Assembly (NCBI GenBank): GCA_017467105.1
Contig: JAFTSU010000014.1
Location: forward strand, 1-64,000
DNA from: Clostridia bacterium
GTDB lineage: Bacteria; Bacillota; Clostridia; Oscillospirales; CAG-272
DNA length: 64,000 bases
Direction of reading: 5' to 3'
The position numbers and the translations under genes were made by a program. A model generated the notes under the pieces. It ran no database searches and had not been told where the DNA came from. It saw only the letters and a list, made by a program, of their open reading frames with translations. Shown here one piece after another: positions 1 through 6,905 of this stretch (position 1 is the first letter of the stretch; every line of letters begins with the position of its first letter).

Positions 1-175
1 ATGTTAATGAAATCGTGCGTTGCACGATGAAATCCTCGCTTAGCTCGGATGAAATCTTCAGCCTTCGGCTTCAGATGAAATCAAATCCGCCCATCTTCTG
101 CCATAAGGCAGATTTCATCGCAAAGCGATTTCATCCACCACGGGTGGATTTATTCCGCAGAAGGCGGATTTAATT
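1..175. repeat. Palindromic array of mini-hairpins, copy 1
   Basis: The spacer GATGAAATC recurs at 26-34, 48-56 and 74-82 (with a variant at 6-14). It then flips to its reverse complement GATTTCATC at 111-119 and 127-135. Between spacers sit small perfect or near-perfect hairpins such as GTGCGTTGCAC, AGCCTTCGGCT, TCTGCCATAAGGCAGA and CACCACGGGTG. AAATCCGCC at 83-91 can also pair with GGCGGATTT near 164-172. The whole array is therefore a palindrome of palindromes. It lies directly beyond the terminator of the 307-960 gene. Function unknown; it may continue to the left of the window. Confidence 0.85.
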
Positions 176-208
176 GAAAAAACGACAAGTCGAAACTTGT
201 CGTTTTTT
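176..208 (-). terminator. Intrinsic terminator of the 307-960 gene
   Basis: Stem ACGACAAGT (182-190) pairs perfectly with ACTTGTCGT (195-203) around a CGAA loop. Runs of A and T on the two sides make it bidirectional. On the minus strand it follows the 307-960 gene. Confidence 0.85.
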
Positions 209-280
209 CTGTATAAAGGCTACGAAAAAGATATTTTTCGTGGGTTGCAATTAGGATTCGAACTCAAACAAGTTTTATGT
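203..280 (-). repeat. Conserved gene-3' segment, copy 1
   Basis: This segment is nearly identical to 1309-1385. Shared blocks are CTGTATAAAGGCTACGAAAA, then a small A/T hairpin, then TTGCAATTAGGATTCGAACT. It lies about 30 nt downstream of the stop of the 307-960 gene and just before its terminator. On the minus strand the GAGTTCGAATCC block resembles the T-arm of a tRNA, but no complete tRNA can be folded. Confidence 0.75.
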
Positions 281-306
281 TGTGAGCGATTTAGATGACA
301 TCTACA

Positions 307-960
307 TCAATGTGTATCTACAAATTCTCTTAACACTTGATATAAGGTGTCTTTTTTATAAACAATAAAATCGTTCAGCTCGCTCATCTTTTCCAAAGCA
401 ATTTTACCGTGTGCTTTTTCAAGCCTTCCTTGAGAGTAGAAAAAAACAACTTGTTTGCACTCGCGTTCTTGTATGTTGTTGTGAAAATCATTAAGCACAA
501 AAGCTTTTGTTTCTTCTACAGATAAGCAATTTTGGGCATCATCAATATCTTGGTTGTTATCGTCTTCCATTTTTTCTTCGACTTCCTCTTCAGGATTAAA
601 TGTAAAATTATTTGTTTCTGGGTCAAAGAAAAATGGCTCAGTGAAATCCAGTAGAATATCCTTATATATGAAATATCCATACATATCGTATTCTTCACTC
701 CACTTTATATACTCAATTGGCAACTCATTTTCTTTTATGATGGAGTAAGGAACATTGTCAATGTGAAGGGGGGCTAAAAAATTAAATTTGCGTGGAAAAT
801 CCTTTTGATATTGTGAGTGCTTATATTTGTAGTAATTAAAGGGCATGGTAATTAATTTAAAAATTAAAAGAAACAGAACAACAGGAATAAGAATAGCAAA
901 TATAAAAAACAAACGTATACCTGCAAGTAATTGTGACCAAAAAGAATCCTTAAATTTCAT
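307..960 (-). CDS. Hypothetical membrane-anchored protein, 217 aa
   Basis: I do not recognise this protein. It starts with a short basic segment and one long hydrophobic helix (about residues 10-39), so it is probably anchored in the membrane with the rest on one side. Residues about 120-140 form a very acidic stretch rich in Glu, Asp and Asn, and the C-terminal third looks helical. There is a strong ribosome binding site (AAAGGTGGTGATTAAATG) and two candidate promoters upstream. Base composition is clearly AT-richer than the genes after 2.4 kb, which suggests acquisition. It shares its 3' segment and terminator-plus-hairpin-array arrangement with the next minus-strand gene at 1382-1765. No catalytic motif is visible. 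Confidence 0.7.
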   Translation of the reverse strand: MKFKDSFWSQLLAGIRLFFIFAILIPVVLFLLIFKLITMPFNYYKYKHSQYQKDFPRKFNFLAPLHIDNVPYSIIKENELPIEYIKWSEEYDMYGYFIYKDILLDFTEPFFFDPETNNFTFNPEEEVEEKMEDDNNQDIDDAQNCLSVEETKAFVLNDFHNNIQERECKQVVFFYSQGRLEKAHGKIALEKMSELNDFIVYKKDTLYQVLREFVDTH

Positions 961-1012
961 TTAATCACCACCTTTTGTCATCATTTTCATTCTCTTTTCG
1001 GGTGGTAAGCAC

Positions 1013-1040
1013 ATTATACCGAAAGAGAGTGCAAATGCAA
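1013..1040 (-). promoter_or_regulatory. Candidate promoter P2 for the 307-960 gene
   Basis: On the minus strand TTGCAT and TATAAT are separated by 16 nt. This box lies closer to the gene than P1 at 1072-1100. Confidence 0.5.
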
Positions 1041-1071
1041 GAAAAGTTTTTGAAAATTATTTGTTGAGAGT

Positions 1072-1100
1072 ATTATAACATAAAAGTCTTTGTTTGTAAA
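1072..1100 (-). promoter_or_regulatory. Candidate promoter P1 for the 307-960 gene
   Basis: Minus-strand TTTACA, 17 nt, TATAAT. It begins right next to the second mini-hairpin array, so the array lies immediately upstream of this promoter. Confidence 0.6.
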
Positions 1101-1118
1101 TAGTGAATTATCGGCTAC

Positions 1119-1277
1119 GTCGAAATGATGTAGTGCTATCGCACAGTGATGTATTGCTCCTCTGTCGCAAAGTGATGAGATGTGTTCCGCCTCCTCACGC
1201 GCGAAGCGCACATCACTTGCGAAGCAAGCATCACGCCCGAAGGGCACATCACGTTCCGTGCAAGCGGAACACATCGT
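1119..1277. repeat. Palindromic array of mini-hairpins, copy 2
   Basis: Same architecture as 1-175 with a different spacer. AGTGATG spacers on the left flip to CATCACT/ACATCAC on the right. Hairpins include GTGCTATCGCAC, GCGCGAAGCGC, CTTGCGAAGCAAG and GCCCGAAGGGC, several with GAA or TTCG-type loops. An outer pair GTGTTCCGC/GCGGAACAC encloses the right half. It lies between the terminator of the 1382-1765 gene and the promoter of the 307-960 gene. Confidence 0.85.
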
Positions 1278-1278
1278 T

Positions 1279-1315
1279 GAAAAAAGACCAACTCACAAGA
1301 GAGTTGGTCTTTTTT
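1279..1315 (-). terminator. Intrinsic terminator of the 1382-1765 gene
   Basis: GACCAACTC (1286-1294) pairs with GAGTTGGTC (1301-1309), flanked by an A-run and a T-run so that it can act in both directions. It occupies the same position relative to the gene as the 176-208 terminator, although the stem sequence is unrelated. Confidence 0.85.
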
Positions 1316-1385
1316 CTGTATAAAGGCTACGAAAAAATATCTTTTTTCGGTTTGCAATTAGGATTTGAACTCAAGGAAATTTTAT
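1309..1385 (-). repeat. Conserved gene-3' segment, copy 2
   Basis: Second copy of the segment at 203-280, here abutting the stop codon of the 1382-1765 gene. The two copies share CTGTATAAAGGCTACGAAAA and TTGCAATTAGGATT. The A/T hairpin between these blocks varies in length but keeps its pairing. Confidence 0.75.
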
Positions 1386-1765
1386 TCGAAAAACTGCTTG
1401 TATTCAGTTTCACGTTTTAATGCTTCAAACGCTTCTTGTTCCGTTCCAAAAAACGAATAAGCAAACGAACGATCTTTAGGCTCCCACCAACCGGGTTGTA
1501 TAATCTCTATGTAGGCGTAATAAGAAGACCAATCAAGCTCGTCAAAAACGCATACTTCCTCATAAGTGTACTTAAAAAAGCCTTTGTTGCTTTTCAAAAC
1601 AACAAATCTTTTTGACTTATCCTTGCTATATATAACTTGGCAAATTTCAATTGAGTCAGAATAATTAAGCTCTTTGTCATATAATGATTTTACAATTTCA
1701 TCGTAAGGAGGCATAGGAGCTATATCAACTTTTTTCTTTTTGAATATTGATTTTAACCATTTCAT
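1382..1765 (-). CDS. Hypothetical protein, 127 aa
   Basis: I do not recognise this small soluble protein. It begins with a basic patch (MKWLKSIFKKKK) and has an aromatic-rich middle with a PGWWEPKDRSF segment near residues 92-102. The C-terminus is helical and acidic. The ribosome binding site is GAAAGGCGG and a minus-strand promoter lies at 1789-1817. It is AT-rich like the 307-960 gene and carries the same 3' segment, terminator and hairpin-array arrangement, so the two behave like two units of one cassette type. Small size and accessory setting would fit an immunity-type or island cargo protein, but nothing in the sequence demonstrates that. Confidence 0.65.
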   Translation of the reverse strand: MKWLKSIFKKKKVDIAPMPPYDEIVKSLYDKELNYSDSIEICQVIYSKDKSKRFVVLKSNKGFFKYTYEEVCVFDELDWSSYYAYIEIIQPGWWEPKDRSFAYSFFGTEQEAFEALKRETEYKQFFE

Positions 1766-1788
1766 ATCCCAACCGCCTTTCTAATGTT

Positions 1789-1817
1789 AGTATAGCATAA
1801 AATCGTGAAGATTACAA
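1789..1817 (-). promoter_or_regulatory. Candidate promoter for the 1382-1765 gene
   Basis: Minus-strand TTGTAA, 17 nt, TATACT. The -35 box lies inside the gene remnant at 1801-1923. Confidence 0.45.
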
Positions 1818-1923
1818 GGCGTTTGCGGAAAATCACGGCGGGGGCGTGTATATCATCAATACGCAAGTATTGTATAATTCGGGATATTCGCCTTTGGCAA
1901 AGATACCCACTCCCTGCGCCTGA
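1801..1923 (+). pseudogene. 3' remnant of an unknown gene, 40 codons
   Basis: An open frame with no start codon runs to a TGA at 1921-1923. Its codons and composition look like real coding sequence, for example a GGGVYIINTQ stretch followed by SPLAKIPTPCA at the end. It has no ribosome binding site or promoter of its own and is interrupted upstream by the promoter of the minus-strand gene. I read it as the C-terminal scar of a gene cut by a past rearrangement. The family is not recognised. Confidence 0.4.
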
Positions 1924-2013
1924 CAAGCGAGCTTGTCGATCTTCGGTCGGGGTATGCGAACCCCGCGCCTTTCGGCGCTGTGGTTCGTGAGCCTATTCCG
2001 CTGCCAAGGACAG
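1924..2013 (-). repeat. tRNA-downstream hairpin element, copy A
   Basis: A string of short palindromes lies beyond the tRNA-Gln terminator: GACAAGCGAGCTTGTC, GGGGTATGCGAACCCC and GCGCCTTTCGGCGC. Read on the minus strand it shares the core CGAACCACAGCGCCGA, then AGGCGCG, then GGGTTCG with the element beyond the tRNA-Glu terminator (20330-20455). Positions 1993-2013 are an inverted copy of the tRNA-Gln 3' end. Confidence 0.6.
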
Positions 2014-2039
2014 AAAAAACCGACTCCTAAGAGTCGGTC
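2013..2039 (-). terminator. tRNA-Gln terminator
   Basis: On the minus strand ACCGACTC pairs with GAGTCGGT (2019-2026 with 2031-2038), followed by six U residues. It starts seven nucleotides past the encoded CCA. Confidence 0.85.
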
Positions 2040-2045
2040 TGTCCT

Positions 2046-2119
2046 TGGCAGCGGAATAGGGATTCGAACCCCAACATACAGAGTCAGAGTCTGCTGTGCT
2101 ACCTTTACACAATTCCGCT
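2046..2119 (-). tRNA. tRNA-Gln (anticodon CTG)
   Basis: The minus strand folds into a complete cloverleaf of 74 nt including an encoded CCA. The acceptor stem AGCGGAA pairs with TTCCGCT and the discriminator is G, as in other bacterial tRNA-Gln. The anticodon loop is CTCTGAC, giving anticodon CTG for CAG codons. The T arm contains GGGTTCGAATCCC. It has its own promoter at 2151-2179 and terminator at 2013-2039, so it is a single-gene transcript. Confidence 0.92.
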
Positions 2120-2150
2120 AAATATTGGCGCACTTTTTTCGTGCTTACAT

Positions 2151-2179
2151 ATTTTATCACACAAATTTGCATTTGTCAA
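2151..2179 (-). promoter_or_regulatory. tRNA-Gln promoter
   Basis: Minus-strand TTGACA, 17 nt, TAAAAT, about 30 nt before the mature 5' end. Confidence 0.8.
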
Positions 2180-2412
2180 TAGATTTTTCAAAAAAACTGA
2201 TGAAAGTTATGTGCAAAAGGGTAGCGGCGCATTTTTGTTACCTGTTTTTTTCGCTTAAGCCGAAAAAACGAGGCTTTTCAGGCCAGTCGTTTATAAAACT
2301 GTTTATATACCACGGTTTTTAAAGTTTCATCTGACTCCCCTTTGGGTCTGTGATCGTAAATTGCTCTTATTTACCAAAATTGTTTAATTTGACTCTTGTT
2401 TTTGCGCTTGTA

Positions 2413-2441
2413 TTGAAATATTGATCAATGAATGCTATAAT
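2413..2441 (+). promoter_or_regulatory. Promoter of the AsnC/Lrp gene
   Basis: TTGAAA, 17 nt, TATAAT, ending 32 nt before the GTG start. The stretch from 2180 to 2412 shows no gene or clear RNA structure. Confidence 0.75.
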
Positions 2442-2473
2442 TTGGTTAAAGAACAGTAATAGGAGCGAGCAAG

Positions 2474-2929
2474 GTGGATACTATAGACAGACAGATACTG
2501 AAGATTCTTGCAGACGATGCTATGGCAACGGCAACGCAGATCGGCGCTGAGGTAAATCTCTCTATACCGGCTGTGAACAAGCGGATACAGAAAATGAGGG
2601 ACAGCGGTGTGATCCGCTCCTTCACCGTTTTAACAGACAGAGAAAAGGTCGCTAAGCCTATCTGCGCCTTTATTATGCTTACGGTCAGGTACGGCGATGG
2701 CATAGAGCCTCTGCACGAGTTTATAAAGAAGGACCCGGACGTGCTGGAGTGCTATGCGGTTACGGGGGATTACGACTATATTCTGAAGATTTGCGCCCGT
2801 GACGTTGAAGCCCTTGAGTATAAGCTTCTGTCGCTGAAAAAGAAGAAGAGTGTTGTGAAGAGCTATACGATGCTTGCTCTTATGGAGCATAAGCTCTCGC
2901 CCACGGCTCTTCCCGATGAGGAGAAATAA
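2474..2929 (+). CDS. AsnC/Lrp family transcriptional regulator, 151 aa
   Basis: A DNA-binding regulator of the Lrp/AsnC (feast/famine) family, which typically senses amino acids. Residues about 2-50 form the N-terminal helix-turn-helix (IDRQILKILADD... with IPAVNKRIQKM as the recognition helix region). Residues about 65-145 form the RAM ligand-binding and oligomerisation domain, with the characteristic VTGDYDYILKI segment. Length is normal for the family. The start is GTG at 2474, six nucleotides after an AGGAGCG ribosome binding site. It sits directly upstream of, and codirectional with, a class I/II aminotransferase, so control of that gene or of its amino-acid pathway is the natural inference. 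Confidence 0.9.
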   Translation: MDTIDRQILKILADDAMATATQIGAEVNLSIPAVNKRIQKMRDSGVIRSFTVLTDREKVAKPICAFIMLTVRYGDGIEPLHEFIKKDPDVLECYAVTGDYDYILKICARDVEALEYKLLSLKKKKSVVKSYTMLALMEHKLSPTALPDEEK

Positions 2930-3000
2930 TAAATGCGTTTTTGAGATTTCTCGCCCCGAATGCGCAGACTGTACAAACGTAAGGCGTATTTGAATTTTGC

Positions 3001-3029
3001 TTGATCTAATTACCAAGTGACAATATATA
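3001..3029 (+). promoter_or_regulatory. Possible promoter of the aminotransferase
   Basis: TTGATC, 17 nt, TATATA. It would give a leader of about 130 nt before the 3167 start. That leader can form a hairpin around GTCCC/GGGAC near 3104-3127. No known riboswitch was recognised. Confidence 0.4.
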
Positions 3030-3166
3030 AGGGAAAACTTAAATAATAAACAATCGGATCACAAGGAAAACTCATTCGCACCGGCTGATTGGATCAGAGC
3101 TGATGTCCCAGTCTTAACGCAAGGGGACTGCATCAATAGGTAAAAATAGAGAGGTTAAGAGTACAG

Positions 3167-4354
3167 ATGAATATAGACAGAACTAAGCTGAGTCAGGCGG
3201 CGCAGAATGCGATGCCATCGGGTGTTCGACGAATGTTTGAGCTCGCAAGGCAATATCCCGATTCCATTAATCTCACTTTGGGTGAGCCGGGCTTCAGAAC
3301 GCCGGAGCACGTGATAGACGCTGCCGTAAAGGGACTCAGACAGGGCAAGACGAAATACACCCCAAATGCCGGCATCAGAGATCTGCGTGTATCAATAGCA
3401 AACAAGCTGTGGCGAGAGAACAGTATTAAATGCGATCCGGATAAAAATCTGATGGTAACCGGTGGAGCAACGCAGGGACTGATGCTTGCCATTGCCACGC
3501 TTGTAGATCCGGGTGATGAGGTAATAATCCAGGGACCTAATTGGCCCGATTATAGGGGACAGCTTGACACGGTCGGCGCTAAAACCGTATTTGCCAAGGT
3601 CACCGAGGAGAACGAATTTAAGATGACGGCGGATGTGATCGAGCCGCTAATAACTGATAAAACAAAGCTGATCATTGTCAATTCCCCCTCCAATCCCACG
3701 GGCGGAGTTCTTGATGAGAATGATCTGAAGGGAATAGCTGAGCTTGTCAAGCGCTACAAAATATTCGTTATTTCGGACGAGCCGTATGAAAAACTGGTTT
3801 ACGACGGTTTTGTGCAAAAGAGTCTCGCCGCGGTTGATGATGGACTAGAGGATTACGTAATAACTGTAAACAGTCTCTCTAAAACCTATGCAATGACAGG
3901 CTTCCGTGTGGGGTACATCTTGGCAAACGAGAGAATAATGACTGAGATGATAAAGCTACAGGAATTTATGATAGCAAGCATACCGGAGCCTATGCAGATG
4001 GCGGCAATAGAAGCTCTGGATCACGGCGAGGAGGACGTCAGGGAGATGGTGGAGTATTATGATAGAAATCGCCATCTGATAGTTGACGGATTGAACCGAA
4101 TAAACGGTTTCTCCTGCGTTTGCCCAAAGGGAGCGTTTTACGTGTTCCCAAATATTACGGGATTTGGTATGTCGTCCGTTCAGGCAGCAGAGCATATACT
4201 CGAAAAAACGCACGTAGTAACAGCCCCGGGAAGCGCATTCGGACCTGACGGAGAGGGCTTTATCAGAATATGCTATGCATCAAAATACGAGGATATTCAA
4301 GAGGCAATAAGCCGTATGGAAAAGGCATTCGGAACTAAGAAAAGCAAACGATAA
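3167..4354 (+). CDS. PLP-dependent aminotransferase, class I/II, 395 aa
   Basis: A fold-type I aminotransferase that moves an amino group between an amino acid and a 2-oxo acid using pyridoxal phosphate. The cofactor lysine lies in SLSKTYAMTGFRVGY at about residue 239. The substrate-binding N-terminal loop (LTLGEPGFRTP), the SPSNPTGG motif and the C-terminal FIRICYA arginine are all present. Length is normal for the AspB/AlaT/PatA group. The exact substrate cannot be read from sequence; aspartate, alanine or branched-chain amino acids are all possible. The pairing with the upstream AsnC/Lrp regulator suggests amino-acid-responsive control. A terminator follows. Confidence 0.9.
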   Translation: MNIDRTKLSQAAQNAMPSGVRRMFELARQYPDSINLTLGEPGFRTPEHVIDAAVKGLRQGKTKYTPNAGIRDLRVSIANKLWRENSIKCDPDKNLMVTGGATQGLMLAIATLVDPGDEVIIQGPNWPDYRGQLDTVGAKTVFAKVTEENEFKMTADVIEPLITDKTKLIIVNSPSNPTGGVLDENDLKGIAELVKRYKIFVISDEPYEKLVYDGFVQKSLAAVDDGLEDYVITVNSLSKTYAMTGFRVGYILANERIMTEMIKLQEFMIASIPEPMQMAAIEALDHGEEDVREMVEYYDRNRHLIVDGLNRINGFSCVCPKGAFYVFPNITGFGMSSVQAAEHILEKTHVVTAPGSAFGPDGEGFIRICYASKYEDIQEAISRMEKAFGTKKSKR

Positions 4355-4359
4355 GTTAC

Positions 4360-4408
4360 AAAATCGTCTAAATACACGGCAAAACTCGTGTTTTAGACGA
4401 TTTAATTT
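4360..4408 (+). terminator. Terminator after the aminotransferase
   Basis: AAATCGTCTAAA (4361-4372) pairs with TTTAGACGATTT (about 4392-4403), with an inner ACACG/CGTGT extension. The U-tract is imperfect (AATTTC). Confidence 0.7.
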
Positions 4409-4484
4409 CTGGAAAATATGCGAGTCGTTTGTTGATTAATTATATTTTGAAGCGGGAAAAATAAATATAAATAAAGAAAACGTA

Positions 4485-4513
4485 TTTACAAGAAAAGGTA
4501 AGCGTGGTATAAT
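4485..4513 (+). promoter_or_regulatory. Promoter of the PHP gene
   Basis: TTTACA, 17 nt, TATAAT, 23 nt before the 4536 start codon. Confidence 0.75.
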
Positions 4514-4535
4514 AGGTAGGAAAGGAAGTGTTATA

Positions 4536-5255
4536 ATGCCTTATCTTTATGAGACACATACGCACACCTCTCCTGCCAGCAGATGCGGAAAGGTCTCCGC
4601 CCGGGAGACGCTGGAGTACTATAAGCGGGTCGGATATAGCGGTGTGTTTATTACAAACCATTTTGTCGACGGCAATATAGGCTGCGACCGATCTCTTCCG
4701 TACAGCGATATGATCAACTTTTATTTTGCTGATTACGAGGAAGGTAAACGGCTAGAGAGCGAGATAGGCATATCCGTTTTCTACGGAGTGGAAAGCTCGT
4801 ATAAGGGAACTGACTTTCTTATCTACGGTCTGTCTCGGGAGTGGTATCTTGCCCACCCGGAGCTTGCGGATTTGAAAAAGTCGGAAATGCTACCGCTTTT
4901 GATGAGTGCCGGAGCGCTTGTCGTTCAGGCGCATCCTTTCAGAGAGGCAAGGTATATAGATCACATCAGATTGTTTCCAAGACACGTGCAGGGCGTGGAG
5001 GTATATAACGCTTGCCGTACGGAGCTGGAGAATAATATGGCGTCTATTCTGGCTGATCAGTACGGATTGCTTCGCTTCAGCGGCTCTGACAATCACGTTG
5101 GAGAAGGGCAGCGTACTCTTGGAGGTATGCGCTTTGATTCTCCTATCTTATCTGAAGCTGATTTCGTCACTCGCGTTTTGTCAGGGAAAGGTACTCCATT
5201 CAGGTGCGAGGTGTCGGATTCTTCTGATTCTTTAGATAAAATCGCGCTCCTCTAA
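4536..5255 (+). CDS. PHP-domain metal-dependent phosphoesterase, 239 aa
   Basis: A polymerase-and-histidinol-phosphatase (PHP) domain protein, a trinuclear-metal phosphoesterase fold. The first metal motif ETHTHTSPASRC is at residues 6-17. Further ligands are visible in FITNHF, in GVESS, in VQAHPFR and in FSGSDNH near the C-terminus. It is a single-domain protein of usual length with no membrane segment. Candidate substrates in the family are histidinol phosphate, nucleoside 3',5'-bisphosphates and small phosphoesters, and the sequence does not decide among them. It has its own promoter and good ribosome binding site (AAGGAAG). The GH79-like gene follows 85 nt later in the same direction and may be co-transcribed. 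Confidence 0.85.
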   Translation: MPYLYETHTHTSPASRCGKVSARETLEYYKRVGYSGVFITNHFVDGNIGCDRSLPYSDMINFYFADYEEGKRLESEIGISVFYGVESSYKGTDFLIYGLSREWYLAHPELADLKKSEMLPLLMSAGALVVQAHPFREARYIDHIRLFPRHVQGVEVYNACRTELENNMASILADQYGLLRFSGSDNHVGEGQRTLGGMRFDSPILSEADFVTRVLSGKGTPFRCEVSDSSDSLDKIALL

Positions 5256-5340
5256 GCAGATTCTGATATCATCTGCAGGAACGTCGAAAATTAACACGGG
5301 TAGCCACTAAATCATTTAAAAATACATTATGAGGTGAAAA

Positions 5341-6855
5341 ATGAAGAAGTACGTTATTTCCCCGGAGAAAAACAAAATTATCAGAGAAGTAGACCCGAGG
5401 CTTATGTCCTACAACGTAGAGATGACCGAGGTCACCGGAGGTACCTTCTGGAAGGCATATACCAAGGAGCAGATAGCCGGTACGGAGGCGTTTACAGTTT
5501 CCGGAGGTCTTTCTGATTTCACCGCTATGGCGGATCTTATGCAGTACTATCCCCCTATTGATCTCTATAACGAAAGACTTCGCGCCCTTGCATCAAAGTT
5601 CGGTCCGGTCTGGGTCAGAGTATCCGGCTCCTGGGCAACCAAGACCTACTATGACTTTGACGGCACCACCGGTGGTAAGGCTCCGTCAGGATATCAGAGC
5701 GTTCTTACACGTGAGCAATGGATCGGCGTTCTTGATTTTGTTAAGGCTATGGACGCAAAGCTTCTTATCTCGGTCAGCAACTGCGAGGGTGACCATCCGA
5801 ACGGTGGGCCTCTTGATCTGTCTCAGACAAAGAAGATCTTTTATCTCAGCCACGAGTACGGTGTAGATATTGATGCCGCGGAATTTATGAATGAGCCGAA
5901 TATGCTCGGTATGTCCGGCGCGCCTCGTAACTACACGGCAGAGGACTACGCGAGAGACCAGGATATCTTCAACGGCTGGGTGCGCGAGAATTATCCTAAA
6001 TGTCTGATAGTAGGTCCTTGCACTCTGGGTGAAGGATCTATGGGCAAGGTCGACTCTAAGAATCAAGGCGCTGGCATAGGCGTTATGATGCAGATGTGCG
6101 GTACGGATGATCTGATGCGCGGAACCAAGGTTCCTATCGACGTGTTCAGCTACCACTATTATAACGGTATTTCAGAGCGTCTTGCGTCAATAATGCCCGG
6201 CGCCCACTGGGACGGTGACGATGCGCACACAGACCCGTATCTTGCGGTTGCGTCGGTCAATGCTAAAAACTATATTCCCAGCCGGGATAAATACGTTCCG
6301 GGCGGTCAGATGTGGGTAACCGAGTCGGGCGACGCAGGCGGCGGCGGAGATACCTGGGCTTCCACCTATCTTGACGTTCTCAGAACGCTTAACGAGCTGG
6401 GCAGCTTTGCCACGGTTACGGACGGCGTTATTTTCCATAACACTCTGGCATCCTCGGATTACGGCTTCCTCCGTCACGGCACCTTCGAGCCCCGTCCCAA
6501 TTACTTTGCCGTTCTTCTTTGGAACAAGCTTATGGGTACTACAGTCTACGATTGTGGGGATCCCGCCGGCGAGGGCGCGCACGTTTATTGCCACTCACGC
6601 AAGGACGGAAAGGAAGGATACGTATATCTCGTTATCAATAACTCTCTTACTGAGGATACTAAGATCACTATTCCCTCTGACGCAGAGGTCTACGAGCTTA
6701 ACGGTGGAGACAGCGTTCGCTCAACCGTAATGTACCTTAATGGCAAGCCTCTTGGATTGATCTCGGATAATGAAATATCCGACCTTTCACCGAGAAACGA
6801 GCCAGCCGGAGAGATTGCTCTTTCGCCGTCCAGCTGTACTTTTATTGTGATCTGA
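5341..6855 (+). CDS. GH79-like (heparanase-type) glycoside hydrolase, 504 aa
   Basis: Resembles the heparanase/beta-glucuronidase clan A hydrolases (GH79-like, TIM barrel). The general acid/base Glu lies in AAEFMNEPN (E185) and the nucleophile in WVTESGD (E328), both followed by normal barrel segments. The C-terminal 100 residues form a beta-sandwich seen in clan A enzymes (YVYLVINNSL... VYELNGGD). No signal peptide or membrane segment is visible, so it should be cytoplasmic and act on imported uronic-acid or similar glycosides. The start has a clear GAGGTGA ribosome binding site. The family assignment is from overall pattern; GH30 or GH39-related families remain possible. Confidence 0.7.
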   Translation: MKKYVISPEKNKIIREVDPRLMSYNVEMTEVTGGTFWKAYTKEQIAGTEAFTVSGGLSDFTAMADLMQYYPPIDLYNERLRALASKFGPVWVRVSGSWATKTYYDFDGTTGGKAPSGYQSVLTREQWIGVLDFVKAMDAKLLISVSNCEGDHPNGGPLDLSQTKKIFYLSHEYGVDIDAAEFMNEPNMLGMSGAPRNYTAEDYARDQDIFNGWVRENYPKCLIVGPCTLGEGSMGKVDSKNQGAGIGVMMQMCGTDDLMRGTKVPIDVFSYHYYNGISERLASIMPGAHWDGDDAHTDPYLAVASVNAKNYIPSRDKYVPGGQMWVTESGDAGGGGDTWASTYLDVLRTLNELGSFATVTDGVIFHNTLASSDYGFLRHGTFEPRPNYFAVLLWNKLMGTTVYDCGDPAGEGAHVYCHSRKDGKEGYVYLVINNSLTEDTKITIPSDAEVYELNGGDSVRSTVMYLNGKPLGLISDNEISDLSPRNEPAGEIALSPSSCTFIVI

Positions 6856-6905
6856 CGTTAAGAATATGCGTTGTAGAGCATAAAGCTACCGACTATATGA
6901 AAAAG

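Noticed and set aside
1-1277. Possible CRISPR arrays in the repeat-rich first 1.3 kb
   Set aside because: The recurring unit is only 7-9 nt, the intervals are themselves palindromes of variable length, the spacers invert at the array centre, and no cas gene is present.
203-1385. Integron attC sites at the ends of the two accessory genes
   Set aside because: The conserved segment lacks recognisable GTTRRRY/RYYYAAC core sites and no integrase is present, so the cassette idea is kept only as a loose analogy.
2125-2322. 65-codon plus-strand open frame between tRNA-Gln and the AsnC gene
   Set aside because: No ribosome binding site, it overlaps the tRNA promoter region, and it is rich in unlikely residues.
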